Source: Burkholderiaceae bacterium 26
GTDB taxonomy: Bacteria; Pseudomonadota; Gammaproteobacteria; Burkholderiales; Burkholderiaceae
Reading direction: 5' to 3'
NCBI GenBank assembly: GCA_000955795.1
Contig: JYOB01000008.1
Coordinates: forward strand, 1 to 64,000
DNA: 64,000 nucleotides
A program made the translations under genes and the position numbers. The notes beneath the pieces are model-generated. The model searched no databases and was not told the DNA's origin. It saw only the letters and a list, made by a program, of their open reading frames with translations. This document shows, piece after piece, positions 1 through 8,811 of this stretch; the first letter of the stretch is position 1; the number at the start of each line of letters is the position of its first letter.

Positions 1-1
1 C

Positions 2-472
2 CCCTGCCGGGGCTGACTCACTTTCTTTGGTCTTGCCAAAGAAAGTAAGCAAAGAAAGGCGCGCCCGATGCGGCGACAGATTCCTTGAATTTATGTCGCA
101 AGGAGGGGAAGGGAAAAACTCGCTGCGCTCAAACAGTTTCCCTTCCTTTTTCCTCCTTGCAACAGAAATTCAAGGCGCCGCATAGGGCCAGGAAAGTCAA
201 AGACAAAAGCCAAACATTCTGGGCGCCCGCCTAAACGAAAAAGCCAACCGCGCGATGGGTTGGCCTTTTTCTTTTGACGTTGAGCCCTTGATGGCGCCTT
301 GAATTTTTGTGAGCGGGCGGATAAAGGAAGGAGGCTTGTCTGAGCGAAGCGAGTTTGCCTCCTTCCCCGCACGGTCACACAAATTCAAGGGGATGTCGCC
401 ATCTCGGGCGCGCCTTTCTTTTGCCTACTTTTCTTTGGCAAGACAAAGAAAAGTAGGTCGTGCCCGGCAGGG
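2..472. repeat. Structured intergenic repeat element, copy 1
   Basis: Non-coding element with matching inverted ends. The left end (about 2-77) and right end (about 395-472) are imperfect reverse complements, and each carries its own hairpin built on CTTTCTTTGG / CCAAAGAAAG. Between them lie two large imperfect hairpins (83-175 and 297-390), both delimited by CCTTGAATTT and AAATTCAAGG, with a GGTTGGCCTTTTT hairpin in the middle. A diverged copy with the same parts order lies at 25853-26330. No convincing gene is present. The left edge may extend beyond the window. It could be a MITE-like or REP-like element; no transposase is visible. Confidence 0.75.
241..271. terminator. Central hairpin of the repeat, terminator-like
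   Basis: AAGCCAACC pairs with GGTTGGCCTT around a 7-8 nt loop and is followed by a T-run on the plus strand and preceded by A-residues, so it could stop transcription from either side. The same hairpin is conserved in the second repeat copy near 26078-26117. It would end transcripts leaving the DapA-like gene on the minus strand. Confidence 0.45.
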
Positions 473-505
473 TACGAAACAGGGATGGACTACCAACAAA
501 AAAAC

Positions 506-1414
506 TCAAGCCCGCCCAACCACCTCCACCAACTCCCTCCCCACCCCCTCAGAAGCCCCCATCATCGGCGCCCGCAACACATTTCGGATCAGCCCCTCGG
601 CAGCCAACCAAGCCTTCAAAGGCCCCGGGTTAGTCTCGGCAAACAGCAGCCGAATCACCGGCGCGAGCGCGTGGTGCAACCGCCGCGCATCGTTCAACCG
701 CTGCTCCTGCACCGCCCTTGCCATCTCAACAAACAGCTCCGTGCGGACATGCGCAGCAGCAATGATCGCCCCAACACCGCCCGCGCATAGCGTGCCGAAC
801 ACCTGCGCGTCCTCCCCCGCCAGCACTTGCAACCGCCCATCGGCAATCACGCGCTGCGTCTTGTCCATATCGCCACCGCAATCCTTGATGCCATGGATGT
901 TCGGGTGCGCCGCCAGCGCAAGCAGCGTTTCTGTGTCGATGTTCGCGCCGGTGCGATACGGAATGTCATACAGCAGCACCGGCACGGGCGAGGCGTCGGC
1001 CAAAGCGGTGAAGTATTCGATGATCCCGTCCTGCGACGGGCGAATGTAGGAAGGCGCAGACACCAGGAACGCCGTGGGGCGGTGCTCGGCCAACCGCAGC
1101 ATGCGCTCGCGCACCGGCGTCAATATGCTGCCGGGCAATCCCATCATCACCGGCAGGCCACCGGCGGCGGCACGTACCGTATCCAGCACGTCGGCCTGTT
1201 CCTGCTCGGAGAGCGCAATGGCCTCGCCTGTGCTGCTGCACGGAACAAAGCCGGCGACACCCAACGCGCGGTACCGCGCGACTAATGTATACAGCGCGCC
1301 GTAGTCGACGGACCGTGCCGCATCATCGGCAAACGGCGTCACGATGGGCACCCAGATGCCCGCATACGACGGGCGTTCATGGTTCGACAGATTGACGGAT
1401 GAATTTTCAAGCAC
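506..1414 (-). CDS. DapA-family aldolase/lyase (dihydrodipicolinate synthase-like)
   Basis: Cytoplasmic TIM-barrel enzyme of the DHDPS/N-acetylneuraminate lyase family, 302 aa, the usual family length. The Schiff-base lysine sits in IKDCGGD (about K177), the catalytic tyrosine and following arginine in YDIPYRTG (about Y149, R154), and the carboxylate-binding turn in CSSTGEA (about 59-65, where true DapA has GTTGE). The start is a GTG at 1414 behind AGGAG. The substituted SSTGE and IKDCGGD motifs and the absence of lysine-pathway neighbours suggest a catabolic 2-keto-acid aldolase or dehydratase rather than the lysine-biosynthesis enzyme. The exact substrate cannot be read from the sequence. 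Confidence 0.85.
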   Translation of the reverse strand: MLENSSVNLSNHERPSYAGIWVPIVTPFADDAARSVDYGALYTLVARYRALGVAGFVPCSSTGEAIALSEQEQADVLDTVRAAAGGLPVMMGLPGSILTPVRERMLRLAEHRPTAFLVSAPSYIRPSQDGIIEYFTALADASPVPVLLYDIPYRTGANIDTETLLALAAHPNIHGIKDCGGDMDKTQRVIADGRLQVLAGEDAQVFGTLCAGGVGAIIAAAHVRTELFVEMARAVQEQRLNDARRLHHALAPVIRLLFAETNPGPLKAWLAAEGLIRNVLRAPMMGASEGVGRELVEVVGRA

Positions 1415-1814
1415 GACAACACTCCTGGACGAATCAACGACCGGTCAAAAAACGTCAGGAGAGCTTCGGGAATACAGGCCCGCGAGATGCGGGTGAGAGG
1501 CAACCGTGTCTAACGTATCGGTCAACCGCTGTTCCGTCGCCCATCTGACGGAACAGCGCTCCGGTCAGACGAGCGGCTGTTTGGTGGCTTTTTTGGCGCG
1601 CGCGAGCGTCGACACGACCGACAGGCTGAATGCCGGTGCCGAGCAGATCGACGAGGAAGAGGAAATCGCGCGCATGGAAATTGTCAAAAAAGTCCTCATA
1701 CCGTACTGATGTGTGACTGGAGCGTCAAGCGCATAAGCTAAAGTGCGCTGAAACGGCATGCGACGATGTCGGTCTCATGCCACATTCTTTTCAGATTCAG
1801 ATCTAGAGGACTTC
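1415..1814. other. Intergenic region between divergent genes
   Basis: About 400 bp between the divergent DapA-like gene and lemA, so both promoters should lie here. A 67-codon frame at 1506-1709 exists, but it has no ribosome-binding site, no recognisable domain and an overlapping opposite-strand frame of equal quality, so I do not call it a gene. An AGAGGA at about 1805-1810 serves the lemA start at 1815. Confidence 0.5.
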
Positions 1815-2441
1815 ATGACCCCTGCCCTGACCTTCCGCTCGACGCGTTTTTCGGTGCTGCGCTGGCTGGCACTGTCGCTGGCCGTGCTGGCAGCGCCGTT
1901 CCTGTCTGCGTGCGGCTATAACGATTTCCAGGCGAAGGATGAAGCCACCAAGGCCGCGTGGGCCGAGGTGGTCAACCAATACCAGCGTCGTGCGGACCTG
2001 ATTCCGAACCTGGTGAATACGGTCAAGGGCTATGCCTCGCACGAGAAGGAAACGCTGGAAGCGGTGACCAAGGCCCGCGCTGCAGCCACCAGCTTCCAGA
2101 TCACGCCGGAGGTACTGAACGATCCGGCAGCGTTCCAGAAATTCCAGCAGGTGCAGGGCGAGCTTTCGAGCGCGCTGTCGCGCCTGATGGCGGTGTCGGA
2201 GAACTACCCGCAGCTCAAGGCTGACCAGTCGTTCCGCGATCTGCAATCGCAACTGGAAGGCACCGAGAACCGCATTACGGTGGCCCGCCAGCGCTACATC
2301 AAATCGGTGCAGGAGTACAACGTGCTTGCGCGTAGCTTCCCGACCAACCTGACGGCCAAGGTAATGGGCTACCAGGTCAAGCCGAACTTCACGGTCGAGA
2401 ACGAGAAAGGTATTTCCACCGCCCCGGCGGTGAAGTTCTGA
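1815..2441 (+). CDS. lemA: LemA family lipoprotein
   Basis: Membrane-anchored coiled-coil protein of the LemA family, 208 aa. The first 33 residues form a lipoprotein signal with lipobox LSAC (Cys33), then the LemA core follows with the characteristic QRRADLIPNLVNTVKGYA segment and a long helical region. An in-frame ATG exists at 1758, but 1815 has an AGAGGA and puts the signal peptide at the N-terminus, so I chose it. The gene is followed after 13 bp by two TPM-domain genes, a conserved LemA-TPM arrangement. The function of this set is not well defined; an envelope role is likely. Confidence 0.9.
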   Translation: MTPALTFRSTRFSVLRWLALSLAVLAAPFLSACGYNDFQAKDEATKAAWAEVVNQYQRRADLIPNLVNTVKGYASHEKETLEAVTKARAAATSFQITPEVLNDPAAFQKFQQVQGELSSALSRLMAVSENYPQLKADQSFRDLQSQLEGTENRITVARQRYIKSVQEYNVLARSFPTNLTAKVMGYQVKPNFTVENEKGISTAPAVKF

Positions 2442-2454
2442 CGAGCTGACGATC

Positions 2455-3312
2455 ATGTCGATACGCGCGCGTGCCTGCTTCGCCTTCCTGCTGACTGCGG
2501 CCCTCTGGCTGGCCACTGCGCTGCCCGCGCGCGCGCAAAGCGACATGGTGGCCGTGCCGCCGCTGGCTGCGCGCGTGACCGACCTGACCGGCACGCTCAG
2601 CGCCGAGCAGAAAAGCGCGCTCGAACAGGTGCTGGCCGATTACGAACAGCAGCGCGGCAGTCAGATCTTTGTGCTGATGGTGCCGTCCACAGCGCCGGAA
2701 CCCATCGAGGCGTACGGCATCCGTGTGGCCGATGCGTGGAAGGCCGGCCGCAAGGGTGTTGACGACGGCGCGATCATCCTCATTGCCAAGGACAACCCGG
2801 CGTCGCTGCGCAAGATGCGTATCGAGGTCGGGCGCGGGCTGGAAGGCGCGCTGACGGATGCGCAATCGAAGCGTGTCCTGCAGGACGTGATGGCGCCGCA
2901 CTTCCGCCAGGGCGACTTCTACGGCGGGCTGGCGGCGGGCATCTCGGCCATCCAGACCGTCATTGCGCAAGAGAGCCTGCCGCCGGCTGAGCGGGCGAAG
3001 CATCAGCAATCCGGTGGCGGCATCAGCGATTGGCTGCCGGTGCTGTTTCCGCTGGCGATCATCGTGTTCTTCGTGCTGAGCGCGGCCATGCGCTCGGGCG
3101 GGCGCGTGGCCGGCAGCCTGCCCGGCCGACCCGGCTCGCGCGTGATGATGGGCAACCGCGGCTGGGGCCCGGGCACGATTGGCGGCCTTGGCGGAGGCCT
3201 GGGCGGCGAATGGGGACGCGACCGGGACGACTTCGGTGGCGGTGGAGGCGGCGGCTTCGGCGGAGGCGGCGGCGGTGGTTTCGGCGGCGGCGGCGCCTCC
3301 GGCAACTGGTAA
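2455..3312 (+). CDS. TPM-domain membrane protein (YgcG-like) with Gly-rich tail
   Basis: 285 aa. Signal peptide at residues 1-28 (cleavage near ARAQ), TPM domain about 38-180 with the typical VTDLTGTLS opening and a VGRGLEGALTD segment, one transmembrane helix about 193-213, and a tail of Gly-Gly-Phe-Gly repeats from about 230 to the end. TPM domains of this type have been assigned to the photosystem-II repair (TLP18.3/Psb32) superfamily; the domain is expected in the periplasm. It forms an operon with lemA upstream and a second TPM gene starting 4 bp downstream. Confidence 0.88.
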   Translation: MSIRARACFAFLLTAALWLATALPARAQSDMVAVPPLAARVTDLTGTLSAEQKSALEQVLADYEQQRGSQIFVLMVPSTAPEPIEAYGIRVADAWKAGRKGVDDGAIILIAKDNPASLRKMRIEVGRGLEGALTDAQSKRVLQDVMAPHFRQGDFYGGLAAGISAIQTVIAQESLPPAERAKHQQSGGGISDWLPVLFPLAIIVFFVLSAAMRSGGRVAGSLPGRPGSRVMMGNRGWGPGTIGGLGGGLGGEWGRDRDDFGGGGGGGFGGGGGGGFGGGGASGNW

Positions 3313-3315
3313 CCG

Positions 3316-3852
3316 GTGAACGCATCCATGGCATCCACAACCCGACATCACCGCGGCGCCCGCCGCGCCCTCGCCCATCTGCTGACGACCTCGTCGCACG
3401 CCAGACGCGCGTTTCCGCCCGAGGATCTGCAAAAGCTCGAAGCCGCCGTGCGCGAAGGCGAACAACGCCATCGCGGCGAAGTGCGCGTCGTCATCGAAAG
3501 CTCGCTGCCCGTGCGCGACGCGTGGGCCGGCGTGTCGCCACGTCACCGCGCCCGGATGCTGTTCGGGTTGCTGGAGGTGTGGAATACGCGTGAACACGTG
3601 GGCGTGCTCCTCTACATCAACCTGGCTGACCACGCGGTTGAGATCCTGGCCGACCACGGGATCGCCGCGAAAGTCGACGCACACACGTGGCGCACCATCT
3701 GCGAAACCATTACGCGCGGCTTCGCGCAACGCGTGGCCATGGCGCCGGTGCTCGATGCGCTGGCGCAGATCAACGACCTCCTCGCCGCACACGTGCCTTC
3801 CGATGGCACGCCGCGCACCAATGAGCTGAGCGACCGGCCGGTCGTGCTGTAA
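3316..3852 (+). CDS. TPM-domain protein, soluble
   Basis: 178 aa protein with a TPM domain over about residues 35-160 (VRVVIESSLPV, LLYINLADHAVEILADHGI). No signal peptide or membrane segment is evident, unlike the preceding paralogue, so this copy is probably cytoplasmic or membrane-associated through the complex. The alternative start ATG at 3328 would shorten it by four residues. Third gene of the lemA-TPM-TPM operon. Confidence 0.85.
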   Translation: MNASMASTTRHHRGARRALAHLLTTSSHARRAFPPEDLQKLEAAVREGEQRHRGEVRVVIESSLPVRDAWAGVSPRHRARMLFGLLEVWNTREHVGVLLYINLADHAVEILADHGIAAKVDAHTWRTICETITRGFAQRVAMAPVLDALAQINDLLAAHVPSDGTPRTNELSDRPVVL

Positions 3853-4977
3853 CGGCGCTACGTTAAGCGAGGCTGCCAAGCAGCGTCCCAAGCCCGGGGC
3901 TGCCGCCACATCCATCGCCTTGTTTCGCAAGGATCCGACTGCACGTGCACATCCACGGCACGTGTTTCAGTTCTGATACAAAAGCGCACGCGCGAAGGAA
4001 CGCATGGGCAACACGCCCAGGCAATCAGGTGCCTCATCTTTTAGGATGACCTGATAGGCGCCGCCCCTCAGGCATCTGCTTCATGTTCTGCGGTGCCGTC
4101 ACCCACATCGCCGAGAAGCCGTTACGCCATTTCCGCGACGGACGTGTGCGTCGTGCGATACGAAGGCACCCGCTACGGGGCTCTGCATTGCAGGATTTGC
4201 GGACCATGTTTCACGAATGCAACCATTTGAGGCCCCTCTGGTTGCCCCCGAGTTTTTGCATCGCAACAGGCATTTAACGTCACTTTTTGCGTCCGTTTGC
4301 GCGATGTATTGCGCACAAATTACCTCCGTATGAGGTGATTGTCAGTGGCCCCTGACGCTATCCGGCACGTATCCAATACGAAACATCCGACTAGCGCCTG
4401 CCACTGCAAATACCTTGATTCCGGCTGGAATCGTTGTGGCTCAACGGTTTATCCGCCGTGGCATGGTCGTCGCTCTACTGTCCGGGCCAGCAAGGCCAAT
4501 CAGTGATCCGGAGGCTCGGCAATCAAACCAGAGCGACGTGAAACGCCGCCGCCGAGACCGCAGGACAGATTCAAGACGGAGTGCAAATCCAACGGCACTC
4601 CGAGGGGAAGCTCAGCACAAAGGCGGTGCAGCGGCCACACCAGATGGCCAAGCACCCAAGAACACGCCTGATACAGCCATTCATAACGGCCTCGGGCAAT
4701 GCGAGGGGAGTCCACTCGTAGCAGTGAAAGTCGAATTAGAAGTTGTCCGGGGGTAATGTCGGTGCGAACCGACGTCAAAGCCAGTCTCGAACAAACGAGA
4801 CCGCCAGGTTGCCAGGCATGCACCGCACGCCGACAGCCCCATGGTGCATAGAGGTTCCTCCCCCAGACTGCATTTGCGGACGGACGGCTTTCCGCCCTTG
4901 TCCGACGGTTGACTTGGCAGTCCATTGGTGGCCGCAACAGCAGTGCGCGGCCCCATAGAAAAACGTTGGGGGAAAAC
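3853..4977. other. Long intergenic region upstream of the sigma-54 activator
   Basis: About 1.1 kb without a gene I can support. Frames at 4083-4277, 4415-4756 and 4500-4994 (minus) overlap one another, lack ribosome-binding sites and match nothing I recognise. A small hairpin ACCTC / GAGGT sits near 4322-4337. The stretch 4480-4970 differs in texture from nearby genes and could be the remnant of a mobile element, but I cannot show this. The regulatory region for the gene at 4978 must lie at its right end. Confidence 0.4.
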
Positions 4978-6357
4978 ATGAACGCGTACATCAACCGCCC
5001 GTTGCTTTATGTTTCACTGCGTCACGATGCAACGCGTTGCCGCTACCTGGCTCAACAGGGTTGGCAACTGCTCTTCGCCAACAACCGCCGCGACCTTGAA
5101 GCGCTGAACCTGTGCGATGAGTCCGTCCTGGGCGGTCTGCTGGATCTGGATTGCGGTTACTCCGACACCGAATTGGAAGAACTGGAACCGTGGCTTGCCC
5201 GGCAGAACATTGGCTGGATCGGAGTGGTTGGCAACGGCGACATGTTGTCTGAGCCGATGCGCAAGCTGCTCGGCCTGTACTTTGTCGACTACTACAACAT
5301 CCCGTGCGACAGCGCCGAATTGGCGCACGCACTGGGGCACGCCGTCGGCATGGCACACCTGCGCCCGGCGGCAACGCTCACACGCGATGCGCTGCGCCCC
5401 GATGGCATGATCGGCAACTGCCCCGCCATGCAAGGCCTGTTCCGCAGCATCGAGAAGGTCTCGAAATGGGATACGCCCGTGCTGGTCTCGGGCGAATCCG
5501 GCACCGGAAAAGAACTCGCGGCACGCGCAATCCACTGCGCCTCGCGCCGCGCCGGCCAGCCATTCATCGCCGTCAATTGCGCGGCCATTCCCCCCACGCT
5601 GCTGATGTCCGAACTGTTCGGCTATGAGCGTGGCGCCTTCACCGGCGCCGTCAAGCGCAAGCCCGGCCGCATCGAAATGGCGCACGGCGGCACGCTCTTC
5701 CTGGATGAAATCGGCGATATGCCGCTGGAAAGCCAGACCAGTCTGCTGCGCTTTCTGGAAACCGGCTGCATCGAACGGTTGGGCGGCACAGAGTCGGTTG
5801 CCGTCGACGTACGTGTCATCTCAGCAACGCATGTCGACCTAGAAGCGGCCATCGCCGCGGAACGCTTTCGCGGCGATCTATACCACCGCCTCTGCGTGCT
5901 GCGCGTCAAGCAACCTGCACTGCGCGAGCGCGATACCGACATCCTGCTGCTGGCCGAACACATCCTCAACAGCGTGCGCGGCCATTCGCCCGAACACATC
6001 AAGGGGTTCTCACCGGCGGCACTGCGTGCACTCAGCGCGCATACGTGGCCGGGCAATGTGCGTGAGCTGATCAACCGCATCAGGCACGCCGCAGCCATGT
6101 GCGAAGACGGCATCATCAAGCCGGCCGACCTCGACCTGCAGCAGCCCGTCGAGCCGTCGCGCCCGCCTACCCTGGCCGAGGCCCGGGAAGCAGCCGAGCG
6201 CTGTGCCGTCAAAGAAGCCCTGCAACGCAATCATGAACGGCTCATCGACGTGGCCGAAGAGCTGGGCATCTCACGCGTCACGCTGTTCCGGATGATGCGC
6301 GAGCACAAGCTGCAGATCCGCAAGGGCGAACTTGGGATGGTGTGTGTGCAGGGGTAA
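4978..6357 (+). CDS. VpsR-like sigma-54-dependent transcriptional activator
   Basis: 459 aa bacterial enhancer-binding protein. N-terminal 1-130 is a receiver-like domain without a clear phosphoacceptor pattern, as in the VpsR family that controls exopolysaccharide genes. The central AAA+ domain has Walker A GESGTGKE (172-179), the sigma-54 contact loop GAFTGA (219-224) and Walker B TLFLDEIGD. A Fis-type helix-turn-helix ends the protein (VAEELGISRVTLFRMM). The start at 4978 has GGGGG nearby; an upstream in-frame start at 4909 lacks one. It lies 46 bp before a GT87 gene and is the obvious candidate regulator of the glycan block to 13.7 kb. c-di-GMP input is known for VpsR but not shown here. 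Confidence 0.9.
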   Translation: MNAYINRPLLYVSLRHDATRCRYLAQQGWQLLFANNRRDLEALNLCDESVLGGLLDLDCGYSDTELEELEPWLARQNIGWIGVVGNGDMLSEPMRKLLGLYFVDYYNIPCDSAELAHALGHAVGMAHLRPAATLTRDALRPDGMIGNCPAMQGLFRSIEKVSKWDTPVLVSGESGTGKELAARAIHCASRRAGQPFIAVNCAAIPPTLLMSELFGYERGAFTGAVKRKPGRIEMAHGGTLFLDEIGDMPLESQTSLLRFLETGCIERLGGTESVAVDVRVISATHVDLEAAIAAERFRGDLYHRLCVLRVKQPALRERDTDILLLAEHILNSVRGHSPEHIKGFSPAALRALSAHTWPGNVRELINRIRHAAAMCEDGIIKPADLDLQQPVEPSRPPTLAEAREAAERCAVKEALQRNHERLIDVAEELGISRVTLFRMMREHKLQIRKGELGMVCVQG

Positions 6358-6403
6358 AAGCAAGGCAAAAAGGCGGGGACAGAACAAAAAACAGGGGCGG
6401 ACC

Positions 6404-7741
6404 ATGTCAGTCAGCCAGCAGGAGACGGCGCGGGTTGACCCAGCGCCGGGGTCGAGGGGAGCGAGAGGGGGAAGTTGGCAAGGGTCCCGCCGACTGTACG
6501 TGTACGGCGGGGCCCTGCTCTTCCTTGAGTATTTCCTGCTCGGCGTGTGGTGGTGGGGCCACCACATCTTGCAGAACACCACCATTCCCTCGCCGGGGTG
6601 GGATCTGGCTGTCTTCTGGAGTGCCGCCAACCTGGCCATCACGCACGGCGCGACAGCTGCGTATGACTGGGGGTTGTTGCGCGCTACGGAAGCCGCCATC
6701 CTGCCGCCCGACATCTTTGGACCGTTCTCCTATCCGCCAACGTTTCTGCTGCTGATCTACCCGATCGGCCTGTTGTCGTTTGGTGCGGCCACGGTGGCCT
6801 TCTCGGGCTGCGGCATTGCGCTCTATCTGGGGATGCTCAACAAAACGCTGCGGTCGGTGCCAGGCGCGCTGCGGCTGCCTTGGCTCATTCCGGCGCTTGC
6901 GTTTCCTGGTGTGTGGGTCACGCTGGTCACGGGGCAGAATTCGCTCTTCACCGCAGCAGCGGCGGGTGCGGCGCTGGTGCTGCTGCGGCGATCTCCGGTG
7001 GCGGCAGGTGCCTGCATCGCCATGCTGTGCATCAAACCGCAACTGGGTATCCTGTTCCCGCTATACCTACTCTGCGAGCGCCAGTGGCGCGCGCTCGCAT
7101 CGGCGGCATTCTTCTCGGCGCTGACTTTAGCGGTGAGCTGGCTCGCATTTGGCACCGCCACCTTTGTTGCCGCCGCGAGAAGCATGGCCATGTTCCGCCA
7201 CGCTATTGTCGAGAACGGTGGTGTGATCCTGTACGGCGCGCCAACGGTATTCGGCACGCTGCGGTCCGCCGGGTACTCGACCACGGTGTCATATGCGGCT
7301 CACGCCGGCGTGTCGCTGCTGGTGATTGCGGTTTGCGTTTGGCTATGGCGCAGCGCCTGCCGCTTTGAGTTGCGCGCTGCCTCACTGCCCGTTGCGACGC
7401 TGATGGTGCAGCCCTATCTCATCTACTACGACCTCGCCTGGCTCGCTTTGCCGATGGTCTGGCTTGCGGTCGATTTTGTACGCTACAGCAGCAACCGATT
7501 CGAAAATGCGGTGCTGCTTGCCGCCTGGCTGGTACCTGCACAAGGCCTGTTCGCTGTGCTTTCTCACCGGACAGGGCAATGGGCGCCGATCGTGCTGGTG
7601 GCCTTGCTCGCCATCATCGTGCGGCGCGCGCGTGCGCCACAACGCGTGATCGCACCACACGAAAGCTTTGACGCTGCAACACCCCCCGTTGCCGCGATTG
7701 GCGCACACGCATCCAACCCGGCACGGGGGACAACGGCGTGA
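6404..7741 (+). CDS. GT87-family membrane glycosyltransferase (paralogue 1)
   Basis: 445 aa polytopic protein of the DUF2029/GT87 family, GT-C enzymes that use polyprenyl-phosphate sugars on the outer face of the inner membrane. Around ten transmembrane helices are visible. Family marks: an early acidic loop motif DLAVFWSAANLA (the Asp is the likely catalytic base, as in PimE), SYPPTFLLL, TGQNSLFTAAAAG and IKPQLGILFPLYL. The start at 6404 follows AGGGGCGG. The stop overlaps the next gene's GTG start (GTGA), so the two are coupled. One of four paralogues within 7.3 kb. Confidence 0.88.
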   Translation: MSVSQQETARVDPAPGSRGARGGSWQGSRRLYVYGGALLFLEYFLLGVWWWGHHILQNTTIPSPGWDLAVFWSAANLAITHGATAAYDWGLLRATEAAILPPDIFGPFSYPPTFLLLIYPIGLLSFGAATVAFSGCGIALYLGMLNKTLRSVPGALRLPWLIPALAFPGVWVTLVTGQNSLFTAAAAGAALVLLRRSPVAAGACIAMLCIKPQLGILFPLYLLCERQWRALASAAFFSALTLAVSWLAFGTATFVAAARSMAMFRHAIVENGGVILYGAPTVFGTLRSAGYSTTVSYAAHAGVSLLVIAVCVWLWRSACRFELRAASLPVATLMVQPYLIYYDLAWLALPMVWLAVDFVRYSSNRFENAVLLAAWLVPAQGLFAVLSHRTGQWAPIVLVALLAIIVRRARAPQRVIAPHESFDAATPPVAAIGAHASNPARGTTA

Positions 7742-8778
7742 ACAGAAGCTTTGAGGGCCTGCGCGGCATCGCGGCCTTGTTTATCGTTGTGCATCACATG
7801 TTCTGCGCATGGCCGCACCCGATGTCTGCCAATGCCTACCTTGCGGTGGACCTCTTCTTTGTCTTGAGCGGCTTCGTCATCAGCGGCGCGTGTGGCCCGC
7901 AGTTGTCGAATCCCGCATCGCTGCGCACGTTCATGATCCGCCGCATTGGCCGTCTGTGGCCAACGCACATCGCAACCACGGTCCTCGCCCTCATCGTGGC
8001 CCGCCATCTGCCGGCGTTTGGCGAGACGCTGGCACTCGCCACCATGTCGCAGGGCCTGAACGTCTTCCAGGCCGGCATCGGCAACGCCGTGAGCTGGAGC
8101 GCCGGCGACGAAATGTACGTCTACCTTCTGTTCGGTGCGGGTTGCATCCTGATGCGCGGCCGCGCCCGCATGGTGGTATTCGCAGCGTTAGCACTGACGG
8201 CGTGGGCGCTGGCCGCCTGGATCGAGATTGACCGAGCCTGTCTTCTCCAGGGCGGCTGCCTCAGTAAGTTGGTTCACCAATTCGGCTGGCTGCGGTGTAT
8301 TGCGGGCTTCTTCATCGGCGCGCTCATTTATGAGTTCCGAGATCGCCTTATTCCCTGGGCGAGCCACCCCTTCTTGCAGGTGACGGCGTTTTCAGCAGCG
8401 CTGTTCCTGCTCATTTCGGCAGATGCCCTTCCCGGGTCTGCACTGACCGCGCCACTGACGTTCGGTGCGCTGATCGGTGCGCTCATCAGTGACCGCGGCC
8501 CCGTCTCGCGCATCCTCCAAACGCCAGCCGCGCAATATCTCGGCAAGGTGTCGTACCCGCTGTATCTGGCACATGGCGTCATGCTGCCGCTTGTCGTGAG
8601 CATGCCGGCAGACGTCAAGCTCGCGGATCAACTTTTCACCTACGCGTTGTTTCTCTTCTGGGCGTTTGCCGCCGCCCATGTGCTGCACAACTACGTCGAG
8701 ATGCCGTTTCGTAACCGGTTCAATGCGTGGTCTCAAATGCTCTCGCATGCAACGTCATCGCAGGTGCCGCAACGCTGA
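7738..8778 (+). CDS. Acyltransferase 3 family (OafA/YrhL-like) membrane acyltransferase
   Basis: 346 aa, about ten transmembrane helices. N-terminal family signature: FEGLRGIAALFIVVHHM, with the His of VHHM and the Arg of the GLRG motif being the conserved catalytic and binding positions, then the DLFFVLSGFVISG motif. Such proteins transfer acetyl, succinyl or similar groups to sugars of O-antigen, exopolysaccharide or peptidoglycan. GTG start overlapping the stop of the upstream GT87 gene indicates translational coupling and a shared glycan product. No fused SGNH domain, so it matches the shorter membrane-only type. Confidence 0.9.
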   Translation: MNRSFEGLRGIAALFIVVHHMFCAWPHPMSANAYLAVDLFFVLSGFVISGACGPQLSNPASLRTFMIRRIGRLWPTHIATTVLALIVARHLPAFGETLALATMSQGLNVFQAGIGNAVSWSAGDEMYVYLLFGAGCILMRGRARMVVFAALALTAWALAAWIEIDRACLLQGGCLSKLVHQFGWLRCIAGFFIGALIYEFRDRLIPWASHPFLQVTAFSAALFLLISADALPGSALTAPLTFGALIGALISDRGPVSRILQTPAAQYLGKVSYPLYLAHGVMLPLVVSMPADVKLADQLFTYALFLFWAFAAAHVLHNYVEMPFRNRFNAWSQMLSHATSSQVPQR

Positions 8779-8811
8779 CGCATGGGGCGCAACTTACTCC
8801 ACCACAAACAC

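Noticed and set aside
1506-1709. 67-codon frame upstream of lemA
   Set aside because: No ribosome-binding site or domain; both strands are equally open.
2389-3930. 513-codon minus-strand frame over the TPM genes
   Set aside because: Composition is His/Arg-rich and there is no domain; the opposite strand has two TPM genes with good starts.
4897-4925. Sigma-54 promoter before the VpsR-like gene
   Set aside because: TTGGCAG-TCCA-TTGG looks similar, but the spacing between GG and the downstream element is 9 rather than 10 and the GC is missing.
4480-4970. Group II intron remnant
   Set aside because: A GTGCG-like start at 4762 and repeated structure-like words are suggestive, but I cannot identify domain V or a reverse transcriptase, so I left it as an unassigned region.
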